The notes below the pieces were generated by a model. It was not told where the DNA came from. It made no database searches and saw nothing but the letters and a program-made list of their open reading frames with translations. Shown here piece after piece: positions 8,893 to 17,289 of a stretch of 64,000 nt of DNA; positions within the stretch are counted from its first letter, which is position 1, and every line of letters starts with the position of its first letter. Source of the stretch: Verrucosispora sp. NA02020 (lineage in GTDB: Bacteria > Actinomycetota > Actinomycetes > Mycobacteriales > Micromonosporaceae); NCBI RefSeq assembly GCF_013364215.1, contig NZ_CP054923.1, forward strand, positions 6,386,001-6,450,000, written 5' to 3'. The position numbers were made by a program, and so were the translations under genes.

Positions 8893-11424
8893 TCAGGGGA
8901 CCACTCGCAGGCGCGGCAGCTCGTTGTCGGTGATCGACTCCGGGTCGACCTGGGCGCCGAACCAGGCCTCCAGCCGCTCGTACGGCAGCGGGCGGCTGAA
9001 CAGGAATCCCTGGCCGATCTCGCAGCCGATGTCCTGGAGCAGTTCCAGGGTCAGCTCGCTCTCCACTCCCTCGGCCACCACGGTCAGGCCGAACTGTTGC
9101 GAGAGGGTCACCACGGCGTTGACGATCGCCAGGTCACCGGGATCGGTCGCCATGCCCTGGACGAAGGAGTGGTCCACCTTCACCTCGTGCACCGGCAACC
9201 GGCGCAGGTGGGCCAGCGAGGAACTGCCGGTGCCGAAGTCGTCCACCGAGAGCCGTACACCGAGGTCCCGCAGGCGGCGCAGGGTCGGGATGGGCCGGTC
9301 GGTGCCGTCCAGCACCCCGGCCTCCTCGATCTCCAGGGTCAACAGCTGCGCCGGTACGTCGTACTCCGCCAGCAACTCGCGCACCCGCTCCGGGAAGTGC
9401 TGGTCGTTGAGCGTACGCGCGGAGATGTTGACCGCGACGGCGAGCGACTGGCCGCCGTGCGCCCAGTCACGGCTGTGGCGCAGCCCCTCCCGCAGCACGA
9501 ACTCGGTGAGTCGCCCGAGCTGGCCGGTGTGTTCGGCCACCGCGACGAAGTCCTGTGGGGCGACCGTGCCGTGGGTGGGATGCTCCCACCGGGCCAGGCA
9601 CTCCACTCCCACCAGACGCCGGTCGCGCAGCGTCACCTTCGGCTGGTAGTAGATCTCCAGTTCGCCGTTCTCCAGGGCGCTGCGCAGGTCGCCGGCGAGA
9701 CCCAGCCGGTGCAGCGCACGCGACTCCAGGGCCGGTGTGTAGAGCTGCACGCTGCCGGGGACTGACTTGGCGGCCGACGCCGCCACGTCCACCCGTTGCA
9801 GCAACGTCGCCGGATCGCTGCCGTGATCCGGATGCACCACCACGCCGACGGCGGTGTCCACGTCCAACGTGAGGGCGTCGAAGACCATCTCGTCCCGGAT
9901 CTGCTCGCGCAGGTGGCCGGCGAGTTCCACCGCCGCCTCGGCACTCTCCAGACGCAACGTCACCAGGAACTCGTCGCCGCCGGCCCGACCGACCAGGGCC
10001 GCCGACGGTACGCATCCACGCAGCCGGTCGGCGACCTCGACCAGCACCTTGTCCCCCGCGGCGTGCCCGAGGGACTCGTTGACCTGGCGCAGGCGGTCGA
10101 CGTCGAAGAGCAGCAGCGCCACCACCTCGCCGGGGGCCCGGATCCGGACCGCCTCGGTCAGCGCGCCGAGGATCCGACGGCGGTTGGGCAGTTTGGTGAG
10201 CCCGTCGTGGTACGCGTCGTGCCGCAACCGGTCGACCAGGCGCGAGTTCTCCAGCGCGACCGCCGCGTGGGCGGCGACCGTCTCGAAGACGGTCACGTCC
10301 GCGGCCCGGAACGAGTTGGTGTCGCCGAGCCGGTTGATCACCTCAAGGGTGCCGATGACCGCCTTGCCGGACCGCAGCGGCACCACGATCACGTCCTTGA
10401 CCGAGGTCGACTCCAGCGTGTCGCGCAACTCCAGGTCGTCGCCGCCCAGCCGACTGCTGACCGCCACGGTCTCCTGCCGGGCCACCGCGACGTCCCGCAA
10501 CGCGGCCGGGCTGTGCGTGGAGTCCAGCAGGCCGGGCTTGCCCTCCTGGGCGGTCAGCAGCACCTCCGGGTGGCGGCCCTGGGCCGGCAACCAGAGGGTG
10601 GCGGACTCCGCCTGCATCAGGCTGCGGATCCGGACCAGCAACGCGTCGATCAGGTTGCCGTCCGGTCCGCTCTCGGTGATCCCCTTGGTGAACTCGTACA
10701 TCTCGGCGACCGTGCGGTGCTGCCGGAAGAACTGGGCGTACGAGCCGTAGACCAGCGCGAAGGCGATGCCCAGACCGGCGAAGAGGAACACCGCCCAGGG
10801 CGTGCCCTCCAGCGCGATGATGATCACCAGGCCGATGGCGAGGTTGATCGTGACCGCGAGCAGCATCGGCGGCGCCGCCCGGAGCATCTCCCGCCCGGCC
10901 TGCCAGCCCTGCACCACGGAGACCACCGCGACCACGGCGGCCAACGCGACGAGGGTGTGCGTACCCACGGCGACGGTCAGCACGGCCCAGGTACCCGGAC
11001 CGACGCCACCCGGCTGCGGCAACACGTGGTAGACCACGGTCGCCAGAGATGTCGCTATCGCCGCGAGCGCGACGTTGAACCAGAACTTCGCCGGCAGCAG
11101 TTTGCGGCGGATCTGCACCACGATGGCGGCGGCCGTGTACGCCAGCACCACCGACAGCGGCGGCAGCAGATAGAGGGCGACGACCAACGGGATCTCGGTC
11201 GGCGTGGCGGCGAGCGCCTGACGCCGCACCACGACGTTGATGGTCGGCAGTGCGGCGGCCACCATCGCCGCCGTGAGCAGCAACGTCATCGGCCAGTCCC
11301 CCAGGGAGGGGGACGTCGTCAGCCCGAGGATCAGTGAGAAGACGACAGCACCAAGCGCCAACGGCCCGGTGACCAGCCAGGCGTACTCCGTCCGCCGTCG
11401 GATGGGGCGGGGGCGAGGCGTCAT
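8893..11424 (-). CDS. Membrane GGDEF/EAL cyclic-di-GMP protein with GAF domain
   Basis: This 843-residue protein combines six to eight N-terminal membrane helices (about residues 15-230), a GAF-type domain (250-395), a GGDEF domain (405-565) and an EAL domain (575-825). The diguanylate cyclase motif is intact, GGDEF at 482-486 after AGR. In the phosphodiesterase domain the EAL triplet is ECL (608-610), but VNISA, VDDFGTGSSS, KVDHSF and AEGVE keep most metal and catalytic residues, so it may still be active. It should make and/or break cyclic di-GMP at the membrane in response to a ligand. It appears to be transcribed alone. Confidence 0.93.
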   Translation of the reverse strand: MTPRPRPIRRRTEYAWLVTGPLALGAVVFSLILGLTTSPSLGDWPMTLLLTAAMVAAALPTINVVVRRQALAATPTEIPLVVALYLLPPLSVVLAYTAAAIVVQIRRKLLPAKFWFNVALAAIATSLATVVYHVLPQPGGVGPGTWAVLTVAVGTHTLVALAAVVAVVSVVQGWQAGREMLRAAPPMLLAVTINLAIGLVIIIALEGTPWAVFLFAGLGIAFALVYGSYAQFFRQHRTVAEMYEFTKGITESGPDGNLIDALLVRIRSLMQAESATLWLPAQGRHPEVLLTAQEGKPGLLDSTHSPAALRDVAVARQETVAVSSRLGGDDLELRDTLESTSVKDVIVVPLRSGKAVIGTLEVINRLGDTNSFRAADVTVFETVAAHAAVALENSRLVDRLRHDAYHDGLTKLPNRRRILGALTEAVRIRAPGEVVALLLFDVDRLRQVNESLGHAAGDKVLVEVADRLRGCVPSAALVGRAGGDEFLVTLRLESAEAAVELAGHLREQIRDEMVFDALTLDVDTAVGVVVHPDHGSDPATLLQRVDVAASAAKSVPGSVQLYTPALESRALHRLGLAGDLRSALENGELEIYYQPKVTLRDRRLVGVECLARWEHPTHGTVAPQDFVAVAEHTGQLGRLTEFVLREGLRHSRDWAHGGQSLAVAVNISARTLNDQHFPERVRELLAEYDVPAQLLTLEIEEAGVLDGTDRPIPTLRRLRDLGVRLSVDDFGTGSSSLAHLRRLPVHEVKVDHSFVQGMATDPGDLAIVNAVVTLSQQFGLTVVAEGVESELTLELLQDIGCEIGQGFLFSRPLPYERLEAWFGAQVDPESITDNELPRLRVVP

Positions 11425-11484
11425 GGCTCCCCTAGCGACCTGAACTCAGCGGATCCCGGAGGGGCCCGGACGCGCGAAGGCCCG

Positions 11485-11631
11485 TCAGGGGATCAGCGAC
11501 CCTAGGGTCGGCATGTTCCACTCGAGACCATTCGCCCTGACATCGAACTCCGCGACCGTGCTCGTCGCGAGAACCAGGCCGGAAACCAGCAAGAGGGAGC
11601 CGAGTAGCCGGCCCAAACGTCGAGCAGACAT
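11485..11631 (-). CDS. Small membrane or secreted peptide, 48 residues
   Basis: I do not recognise a family. From an ATG at 11631 the frame gives 48 residues: a basic start (MSARRLGRLLGS), a hydrophobic stretch LLLVSGLVLATSTVA that could be a membrane helix or an uncleaved signal, and a short tail ending in LEWNMPTLGSLIP. AGGAG lies six bases before the ATG, which is the main reason to prefer this start over the open frame further up to 11826. The upstream region holds a perfect 17-bp palindrome. It follows the GGDEF/EAL gene on the map but is transcribed before it. Confidence 0.6.
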   Translation of the reverse strand: MSARRLGRLLGSLLLVSGLVLATSTVAEFDVRANGLEWNMPTLGSLIP

Positions 11632-11732
11632 CTGTGCTCCTGAGTGGGGTGAAGGGAACGCGATGGAGGTCCCCCGATGGTGCCACAGCGAGTCGGCCGG
11701 TGGAAAGTTCACAGACCTGATGTTGGTCCGGT

Positions 11733-11749
11733 TGTCGTGCCGCACGACA
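11733..11749. promoter_or_regulatory. Perfect 17-bp palindrome, candidate operator
   Basis: TGTCGTGC and GCACGACA flank a single central C, making a perfect odd-centred palindrome about 100 bases upstream of the 48-residue gene. Sites of this shape usually bind a dimeric regulator. No regulator gene lies next to it. Confidence 0.35.
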
Positions 11750-11831
11750 CGTACGTACCCGTCGCGTACAACGTCCGGGCAGGTCAGCGCTGGCAGCACC
11801 GGTGCCACTGAAGAAGAAGACACCAACCACC

Positions 11832-12500
11832 CATTCCCTACTAAGGCGGCGTAGCGGATCTAGCGGACAATGGCGAAGAATACTTTTGACCGGATAATGC
11901 GGAATGGCGGAAGACCTCCAATCACGCCACCGTAAGCGATCAGTTACCCCGCGTCCGCGACCACTCTTCCGCCTGCCCCGCGCCGACCCGCGTCCTCCAT
12001 CGCGTGGCGGACAGCAGCCGGATCACCAGGTAGAGCACCGCCGGGCCGACACCCCATCGGCGACGGTGTGGAGCCGCACGAACCCAGAGTAGGCCGAACA
12101 CACCATCGCAGTCACCCCCATGGATGGCCGAATCGTGCCAACCTACACGAAGGCGCTGCTCAACAGCGCCGACGGCCGATCTGTCGGGTACCCGCTCCCG
12201 CCGTCCGAGACATTCGGCGTCCTCGCCGACCAGCGGCCGGACGAAGAATGCGACCTTCCCGGTTCACCGCTACCCGACCTCGACCGGCTGAAGGTACCGA
12301 CGGCTTCCGCATTATCGGACCCCGATTTCGTAGTCGATAAAGGCGCGGAGTCGCGTACGGGTCGACAGCCTTATGCCGTTCGCTGCCGGGCACGCTGGAC
12401 CGAACTCGCGTTGACTGCCACCCGGAGAACACACCCCGAAGGCCGAGCGGATCATGGGCACCACCACTCCTCGCCGGGACAGTGCAGAGCAACCCGACGA
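11832..12500. other. 669-base stretch without a supported gene
   Basis: The left end of this stretch (about 11850-11920) is AT-richer than its surroundings. A plus-strand frame opens at an ATG at 12120 and runs to 12851, but it has no ribosome site and its second half runs across the convergent lipoprotein gene on the other strand. The first 60 codons show moderate third-position GC, so a decayed gene is possible, but I recognise no protein in it. I found no tRNA or strong hairpin here. Confidence 0.3.
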
Positions 12501-13148
12501 CTACAGGTAGCCGATTCCCGCCTGGGTGACGTGAGCCGCGAGTGGCACCGGCCCGTTCTCGTCCTCGTGCTGGCATGGCACTGCCGCAGGCGCGCACACC
12601 GCCATGTAGCTCCCCAGGAAGACCTTCCGCTGTCGGCCGCCGGTCTCGTACTTCACGTTCAGTCCGCGTCGGACCGTCCGGCCCTCCCCGACGAACTCGT
12701 AACCGAGCAGAATCTCGATGTGCACGGTGCCGTGAGGATGATCGACCGGGTCAACGGCTCCAGGATCGGGAATGACGAACCCGGCCGCATCCTCCGCACC
12801 GTCAAGGTCACGGTGAGTCGGCGGCCAGCCCTCGGAGTCCACCACGGGTGACCCTCGGGACGCGGTCAGCAACCGCACCTGAGCACCGAGCAGACGAGTC
12901 GAACCACCGTGCATGACCGGCTCGATGCTCTTGATCGTCACCGGCCCCTTGTCGATCCGAACGATTGTGACGCCGTCCGTGAGTCGATAACCGACAGCGA
13001 AGGACCCTCCCCAGCCGTAGCTACTCGTCTGGGCAAACACGTCATCGCCAAGCTGGTCAGAGGCCAAGAACGGCGAACCGCAGCCGCTGGCGGCGAGTGT
13101 CACGACAAGGACGCCCGCCATCCCCGCTCGGACGAACCGAGTGCTCAC
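12501..13148 (-). CDS. Lipoprotein of unknown function
   Basis: This 215-residue protein begins with a lipoprotein signal: a basic start, a hydrophobic run (MAGVLVVTLAA) and the lipobox LAASGC with the acylated Cys at residue 23. The rest is a soluble domain with several predicted beta strands and Gly/Asp-rich turns; I recognise no family. The GTG start at 13148 follows GAGGAGG by four bases. It appears to stand alone and should be anchored on the outer face of the membrane. Confidence 0.8.
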   Translation of the reverse strand: MSTRFVRAGMAGVLVVTLAASGCGSPFLASDQLGDDVFAQTSSYGWGGSFAVGYRLTDGVTIVRIDKGPVTIKSIEPVMHGGSTRLLGAQVRLLTASRGSPVVDSEGWPPTHRDLDGAEDAAGFVIPDPGAVDPVDHPHGTVHIEILLGYEFVGEGRTVRRGLNVKYETGGRQRKVFLGSYMAVCAPAAVPCQHEDENGPVPLAAHVTQAGIGYL

Positions 13149-13349
13149 GCAACCTCCTCGACCTCACGGCGAGCCAGCCGCCGACAGGCTGCCCCGCCTT
13201 CTACAGCGCCGGACCGACGGCACGCGGGCATCGGCCCTCACAAGGATCCTGACAGCCCTCATCAATCCCCGACGGCAAGGGACTCGGCGCAGGAAGTCAC
13301 TCAGGAGCGCAACGGGCTGGACTCAGCCGGACGGAGCTAGCTCAACGAG

Positions 13350-13389
13350 AACGGCCCCTGATCAGCATCTCTGCTGTTCAGGGGCCGTT
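13350..13389 (-). terminator. Long hairpin after tRNA-Tyr
   Basis: Arms 13350-13361 and 13378-13389 pair perfectly over 12 bases, and an inner CAGCA/TGCTG stem extends the hairpin. It lies 11 bases beyond the 3' end of tRNA-Tyr on the minus strand and most likely ends that transcript. It could also act on the plus strand. Confidence 0.65.
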
Positions 13390-13400
13390 GTCGCACCTGG

Positions 13401-13481
13401 TGGCGGGTAGAGGATTCGAACCTCTGAAGCTTTCGCGACGGATTTACAGTCCGCTCCCATTGGCCGCTCGGGCAACCCGCC
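13401..13481 (-). tRNA. tRNA-Tyr (GTA)
   Basis: On the minus strand GGCGGGT pairs with ACCCGCC and a discriminator A follows. The anticodon loop is CTGTAAA (anticodon GTA), and a long variable arm of the class II type is present before the T-arm GGTTCGAATCC. The length is 81 bases. Confidence 0.96.
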
Positions 13482-13629
13482 AGGGCGTACCACCGCACCG
13501 TGGCGCGGCAGCGGAAGCAAGGATAGCGGCTACCACCGGCTCCGGCGCAACCGGGTACCGTCAGGGAGTCGTACCCCTGGGCATCGGGGGCAAAGGATCA
13601 CAAATCAGCCGGACAGCAGGAGCATGAGC

Positions 13630-14124
13630 ATGGCAGCGAACCCGTCGTTCGACATCGTCAGCAAGGTCGACCGCCAGGAGGTCGACAACGCCCTTCGCCA
13701 GGCGGAGAAGGAGCTCGCGACGCGGTTCGACTTTCGGGGGACCGGCGCGGAGATCTCCTGGTCGGGTGAGGAGGCGATCAGCCTCCAGGCGGAGACCGAG
13801 GAGCGGGTGAAGGCCGCGCTGGACGTCTTCAAGGAGAAGTTGGTCAAGCGCAACATCTCGATGAAGTCGTTGGACGCGGGTGACCCGCGCCCGTCGGGCA
13901 AGATCTTCAAGATCGACGCCAAGGTGATCCAGGGCATCGACCAGGAGAAGGCCAAGGCGATCAGCAAGAAGATCCGCGACGAGGGTCCCAAGGGAGTCCA
14001 GGCGCAGATTCAGGGTGACCAGCTTCGGGTCACCGGCAAGAAGAAGGACGACCTGCAGGCCGTCATCACGCTGCTCAAGGGCGAGGACTTCGGCGTCGCC
14101 CTGCAGTTCAACAACTACCGCTGA
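13630..14124 (+). CDS. YajQ-family nucleotide-binding protein
   Basis: This 164-residue protein belongs to the YajQ family (formerly DUF520), small two-domain proteins that bind nucleotides and in some bacteria cyclic di-GMP. Conserved stretches are [19 protein letters not shown] at the start, TRFDFRGT, and the C-terminal [14 protein letters not shown]. Of two ATGs six bases apart I chose 13630, which is seven bases after AGGAG; the earlier ATG at 13624 is too close. The nearby GGDEF/EAL protein makes a cyclic-di-GMP link tempting, but that is speculation. A strong hairpin follows the gene. Confidence 0.93.
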   Translation: MAANPSFDIVSKVDRQEVDNALRQAEKELATRFDFRGTGAEISWSGEEAISLQAETEERVKAALDVFKEKLVKRNISMKSLDAGDPRPSGKIFKIDAKVIQGIDQEKAKAISKKIRDEGPKGVQAQIQGDQLRVTGKKKDDLQAVITLLKGEDFGVALQFNNYR

Positions 14125-14142
14125 GGCAGCGGCCCCCGCGGT

Positions 14143-14174
14143 CGGCCGCCCCCCAGGAATACCGGGGGCGGCCG
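14143..14174. terminator. Bidirectional hairpin between yajQ and the SDR gene
   Basis: Arms 14143-14153 and 14164-14174 pair perfectly over 11 GC-rich bases with a ten-base loop. It lies between two convergent genes, 19 bases after yajQ and 46 bases after the SDR stop, and can serve both. Confidence 0.7.
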
Positions 14175-14220
14175 GCGGGCGGCGTCTGCGCCGAGCCGGT
14201 GCGAGCGGGGTACGCACGGC

Positions 14221-15042
14221 TCAGCCGGGTGCCTGGCGGCTGAGGTCCTCCCAGGCTCGGTACTCGTCGACTCTGGCCTGCTCCATCTGCCTGACGATGT
14301 CGTAGGAGTTGCTGCCGACGATGAGGCGTAGCGGCGGCTCGGGCAGGTCGACCAGCGTCATGATGACCGGTGCGGCGGTCTCGGGCGGCGGGCCGGCGTC
14401 GTCGCCCCAGAGTTCGGCCAGTTGCGCCCGCAGCGGCGCGTACGCCGGCCGGGGTTCGGTAGCGGTCATGCCCGACGTGTAGAGGCCGGTGTCGTAGCCG
14501 CCGGGCTGCACGATGCTGACCCTGATGCCGAAGGGCGCGAGTTCCATCGCCAGAGATTGGCTGAGCGCGTCGAGTGCGGCTTTGCCGGCCGCGTAGAGGC
14601 CGACGGAGGCGACGCCGCCGCCGCTGCCCATCGAGGTGACCTGGAGCAGGCGACCGCCGCCCTGGGCGCGCAGGTGCGGGATGACGGCCTGGGTGACCCA
14701 GACGGCGCCGAAGAAGTTGACGTCGAGGTGCTGCCGGATCTGTTCCTCGGTGGCTTCCTCCAGCATGCCGAGCAGCATCCCGCCGGCATTGTTGAGGACG
14801 ACGTCGAGCCGACCGAAGGTCTCGGCCGCGCGGTCCACCGCCAGCGTGACGGCGGCCCGGTCGGCGACGTCCAGGGGCAGGCCGACCAGGGTGTCGGGGT
14901 AGCGCGCGACCAGCTCGGCCAGGGGTCCGGTGTCGCGGGCCGCTCCGACGACCCGGTCCCCTGCGGCCAGGGCGGCCTCGGTGACCGCCCGGCCCAGTCC
15001 ACGGCTGGCTCCGGTGACGAACCACACGCGAGGATCTGCCAC
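14221..15042 (-). CDS. Short-chain dehydrogenase/reductase
   Basis: This 273-residue protein is a classical SDR oxidoreductase using NAD(P). It shows TGASRGLG at residues 10-17, NNAG at 84-87, the serine of VTSMGS at about 136-140 and the catalytic YAAGK with Tyr150 and Lys154. The GTG start at 15042 is seven bases after GGGAGG. It is divergent from a TetR gene, and two identical palindromes lie between them, so it is probably repressed by that regulator until an inducer arrives. The substrate is not known. Confidence 0.93.
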   Translation of the reverse strand: MADPRVWFVTGASRGLGRAVTEAALAAGDRVVGAARDTGPLAELVARYPDTLVGLPLDVADRAAVTLAVDRAAETFGRLDVVLNNAGGMLLGMLEEATEEQIRQHLDVNFFGAVWVTQAVIPHLRAQGGGRLLQVTSMGSGGGVASVGLYAAGKAALDALSQSLAMELAPFGIRVSIVQPGGYDTGLYTSGMTATEPRPAYAPLRAQLAELWGDDAGPPPETAAPVIMTLVDLPEPPLRLIVGSNSYDIVRQMEQARVDEYRAWEDLSRQAPG

Positions 15043-15068
15043 CCCGCACCTCCCTCGATCGAGTGAGA

Positions 15069-15085
15069 CGAGACGGACCGTCTCG
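15069..15085. promoter_or_regulatory. TetR operator 1 (17-bp palindrome)
   Basis: CGAGACGG-A-CCGTCTCG is a perfect odd-centred palindrome lying 27 bases upstream of the SDR start. The 13-bp core AGACGG-A-CCGTCT recurs exactly at 15126-15138, and the flanks of the two copies form a large inverted repeat around the promoter region. Confidence 0.7.
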
Positions 15086-15125
15086 CTTGACGGATCGAGT
15101 CTGCTCCGCCGACACCGATCCGTCA

Positions 15126-15138
15126 AGACGGACCGTCT
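15126..15138. promoter_or_regulatory. TetR operator 2 (13-bp palindrome)
   Basis: This is the second copy of the core AGACGG-A-CCGTCT, 16 bases before the TetR start. It is flanked by GTCTCACTC, which mirrors GAGTGAGAC at operator 1. TTGACGG, a possible -35 box, occurs in both orientations between the two operators. Confidence 0.7.
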
Positions 15139-15153
15139 CGTCTCACTCTCGAT

Positions 15154-15855
15154 ATGCTCAAGCCCATGTTCCCGGCCCCGAGAAACACCGACCCGACCCA
15201 GGACCTGGCCACCACCCAGGCCCAGGCCACAGCCCAGGCACCGGCACCGGCACCGGCACCGGCACCGAAGCGTCCGGACCCGGCACGCCGGAGTGAACGG
15301 TCCCGGCAGGCCGTGCTGGGTGCCACGCGGGAACTGGTCTCCGAGGTCGGGTACGCGAAGCTCTCCATCGAGGCCATCGCGGCGCGGGCGGGGGTCGGCA
15401 AGCAGACGATCTATCGGTGGTGGCGGTCGAAGGGGGCCGTGGTCTTCGACGCGTTCCTGGCGTTGAGCGAGGAGGCCGGCGGTGTGAGGCTGCCGGACAC
15501 CGGCGACATCGAGGCCGACCTGAGGACGGTGCTGCGGGCCACCGTCGCGGAGTTCGCCGACCCGGCGTTCGAGGCGCCGATCCGGGCGCTCAACCTGGAG
15601 ATCGCGGCCGACCCGGAGTTGGCCGCGCAGTACCGGGAACGACTGGCGGCTCCGGTGGACGAGGCCAAGCGGGAGCGGCTGCGCAGCGCGCAGCGGGCGG
15701 GGCAGATCCGCGCCGACGCCGACCTGGACCTGACGCTCGAACTGCTCTACGCGCCGCTGTACCAGCGGTGGCTGCTCCGCCTCGGGCCACTCACCGACGA
15801 GTACGCCGACGCGCTGGTCGCGCACGTGCTCCGCGCGGTGCGCCCCGGACCGTGA
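15154..15855 (+). CDS. TetR-family transcriptional regulator
   Basis: This 233-residue protein has the TetR DNA-binding domain at about residues 45-95, with the helix-turn-helix in IAARAGVGKQTIYRWWRSK, and a TetR_C-type ligand domain after it. The first 40 residues are low complexity, with an Ala-Pro run coded by a hexanucleotide repeat. No ribosome site precedes the ATG at 15154, so the message may be leaderless, or translation may start at the ATG at 15166. It is divergent from the SDR gene with two matching operators between them, and very likely represses both genes. Confidence 0.92.
   Translation: MLKPMFPAPRNTDPTQDLATTQAQATAQAPAPAPAPAPKRPDPARRSERSRQAVLGATRELVSEVGYAKLSIEAIAARAGVGKQTIYRWWRSKGAVVFDAFLALSEEAGGVRLPDTGDIEADLRTVLRATVAEFADPAFEAPIRALNLEIAADPELAAQYRERLAAPVDEAKRERLRSAQRAGQIRADADLDLTLELLYAPLYQRWLLRLGPLTDEYADALVAHVLRAVRPGP
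15237..15266 (+). repeat. Five tandem GGCACC hexamers inside the TetR gene
   Basis: Five exact copies of GGCACC run from 15237 to 15266 and code for alternating Ala-Pro. The unit is a multiple of three, so copy-number change would alter the length of the N-terminal tail without breaking the frame. Confidence 0.9.
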
Positions 15856-15874
15856 GCGGGTGCCGGGGACACGG

Positions 15875-17134
15875 TCAGACGGCGGCGGGCTCTTCGAGGC
15901 GTACCGCGTCGGCTTCGGCGCGGGCGATGGGGCCGGCGGGCAGGGCCGCGACCCCGGCCCCGACGGCGACCGCCGCACCGGCGAACAGGAAGGCCCAGGG
16001 CACCCCGCCGGCCTGGTCGACGATCAGGCCGGCGACGGCACCACCGGCCGCGCTCGCGCCGACCGACATGGTCACCACCCAGGTGTACGCCTCGTTCAGC
16101 ATGCCCAGCGGGGAGATCCGCCCGACCAGGGTGTTCTCCAGGGTCAACGCGGGCGCGATGGCGGCGCCACCGATGACCAGGGCGACGCCCAGCGCGCCCG
16201 CCGTGGGCATCACGGCGAACACCACGAAGCTGCCCGCCACCAAGCCCAACAGCCAGGCGAACTGGCGGGTCATGTTGAGGGCCGGACGGCGCAGGCCGAA
16301 CCAGAACCCACCGATCGCGCTGCCGATCCCCCAGACGGCCAGCAGCACACCGGCGAGGCTGTCCGGGTCGTCGGCGGCGTAGCGGGTGGCGAACGCCGGC
16401 ACGGTCACGCCGGTCGCGCCGAACGCGATGCCGAGGCTGGCCACGCAGAGCAGCAGCGCCGGGAAGCCGGGGACCCGCAGCGGGCCGAGCCCTCGGGTGC
16501 GGTGCTCACGGGAGTGCGGCTGCCAGCCGCGCATGGTGCGGCCGAGCGCCACCGCCACGGTGCCGACGAGGGTGACCACGGCCGCGCCGATCAGGGCCGC
16601 TCCGGCGTCGGCGAACAGGATGAAGCCGGCGACGAGCAGTGGGCCGAGCACGAAGACGATCTCGAACAGCGTCGTCTCCGCGGCGAGCGCCGTGTTGCGC
16701 AGGTGGTAACGGCCCGAGGAGACGCTGGTCAGGTCGTTCCAGGCGCCTCGGATGGCGGCGGTGAGCGGCGGGTACGACCCTCCGGCCAGCGCCGAGGCCA
16801 CCAGCACCACGGCGAAGGGCACGGTGTCGGAGCGGGCCGACAGGAGTAGCCCGATCAGCGCCAGTGGATGGGCGATCGCGGTGCCGACCAGGACCGGGGT
16901 GGGACCGATGCGGTCGGCGATCCGTCCGGCGATCGGGCTGAGCGCGGCACCGGTGAGGGCGTAGCAGCCGCCGGCCAGGGCGGCCAGCGAGTAGCGGCCG
17001 GTGACCTGCTCCACGACGAGTAGCAGCGCCAGTGGCGTCATGCCGATCCCGAGCCGCCCGAGGATGCCGGTGATCAGCAGGGTCGGCGCACCTGGGATCT
17101 GCCAGACGCTCAGATACCGGCGCAGCCCGACCAC
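15875..17134 (-). CDS. MFS transporter
   Basis: This 419-residue protein is a major facilitator superfamily transporter with about twelve membrane helices. The loop [10 protein letters not shown] at about residues 70-79 matches the family loop 2-3 motif, and a second GLRRP loop occurs in the other half. The type resembles the drug-efflux MFS_1 group, but the substrate is unknown. The GTG start at 17134 lies after a GGTGGGGG run. It is convergent with the TetR gene, whose stop is 19 bases away. Confidence 0.9.
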   Translation of the reverse strand: MVGLRRYLSVWQIPGAPTLLITGILGRLGIGMTPLALLLVVEQVTGRYSLAALAGGCYALTGAALSPIAGRIADRIGPTPVLVGTAIAHPLALIGLLLSARSDTVPFAVVLVASALAGGSYPPLTAAIRGAWNDLTSVSSGRYHLRNTALAAETTLFEIVFVLGPLLVAGFILFADAGAALIGAAVVTLVGTVAVALGRTMRGWQPHSREHRTRGLGPLRVPGFPALLLCVASLGIAFGATGVTVPAFATRYAADDPDSLAGVLLAVWGIGSAIGGFWFGLRRPALNMTRQFAWLLGLVAGSFVVFAVMPTAGALGVALVIGGAAIAPALTLENTLVGRISPLGMLNEAYTWVVTMSVGASAAGGAVAGLIVDQAGGVPWAFLFAGAAVAVGAGVAALPAGPIARAEADAVRLEEPAAV

Positions 17135-17236
17135 CGTGCACCCCCACCGCAGATGTAATGAGCCAGATTCGTTTAGACCCTAACGCCCGGGTGGTGCCGC
17201 GCAACATGGTTATCGCGCTCACAGGCCGCACCGACG

Positions 17237-17271
17237 CGCCGCCCGCGCCGGATGCTCCGGCGCGGGCGGCG
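17237..17271 (-). terminator. Hairpin terminator after htpX
   Basis: Arms 17237-17251 and 17257-17271 are perfectly complementary over 15 bases with a five-base loop. It begins 18 bases beyond the htpX stop and separates htpX from the MFS gene. Confidence 0.75.
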
Positions 17272-17289
17272 AAGGGGTTGGGTGGTGCG

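Noticed and set aside
12120..12851. Plus-strand frame starting MDGRIVPTYTKALLNS
   Set aside because: It has no ribosome site, overlaps the lipoprotein gene on the other strand for half of its length, and resembles no protein I know. A decayed gene in its first 180 bases remains possible.
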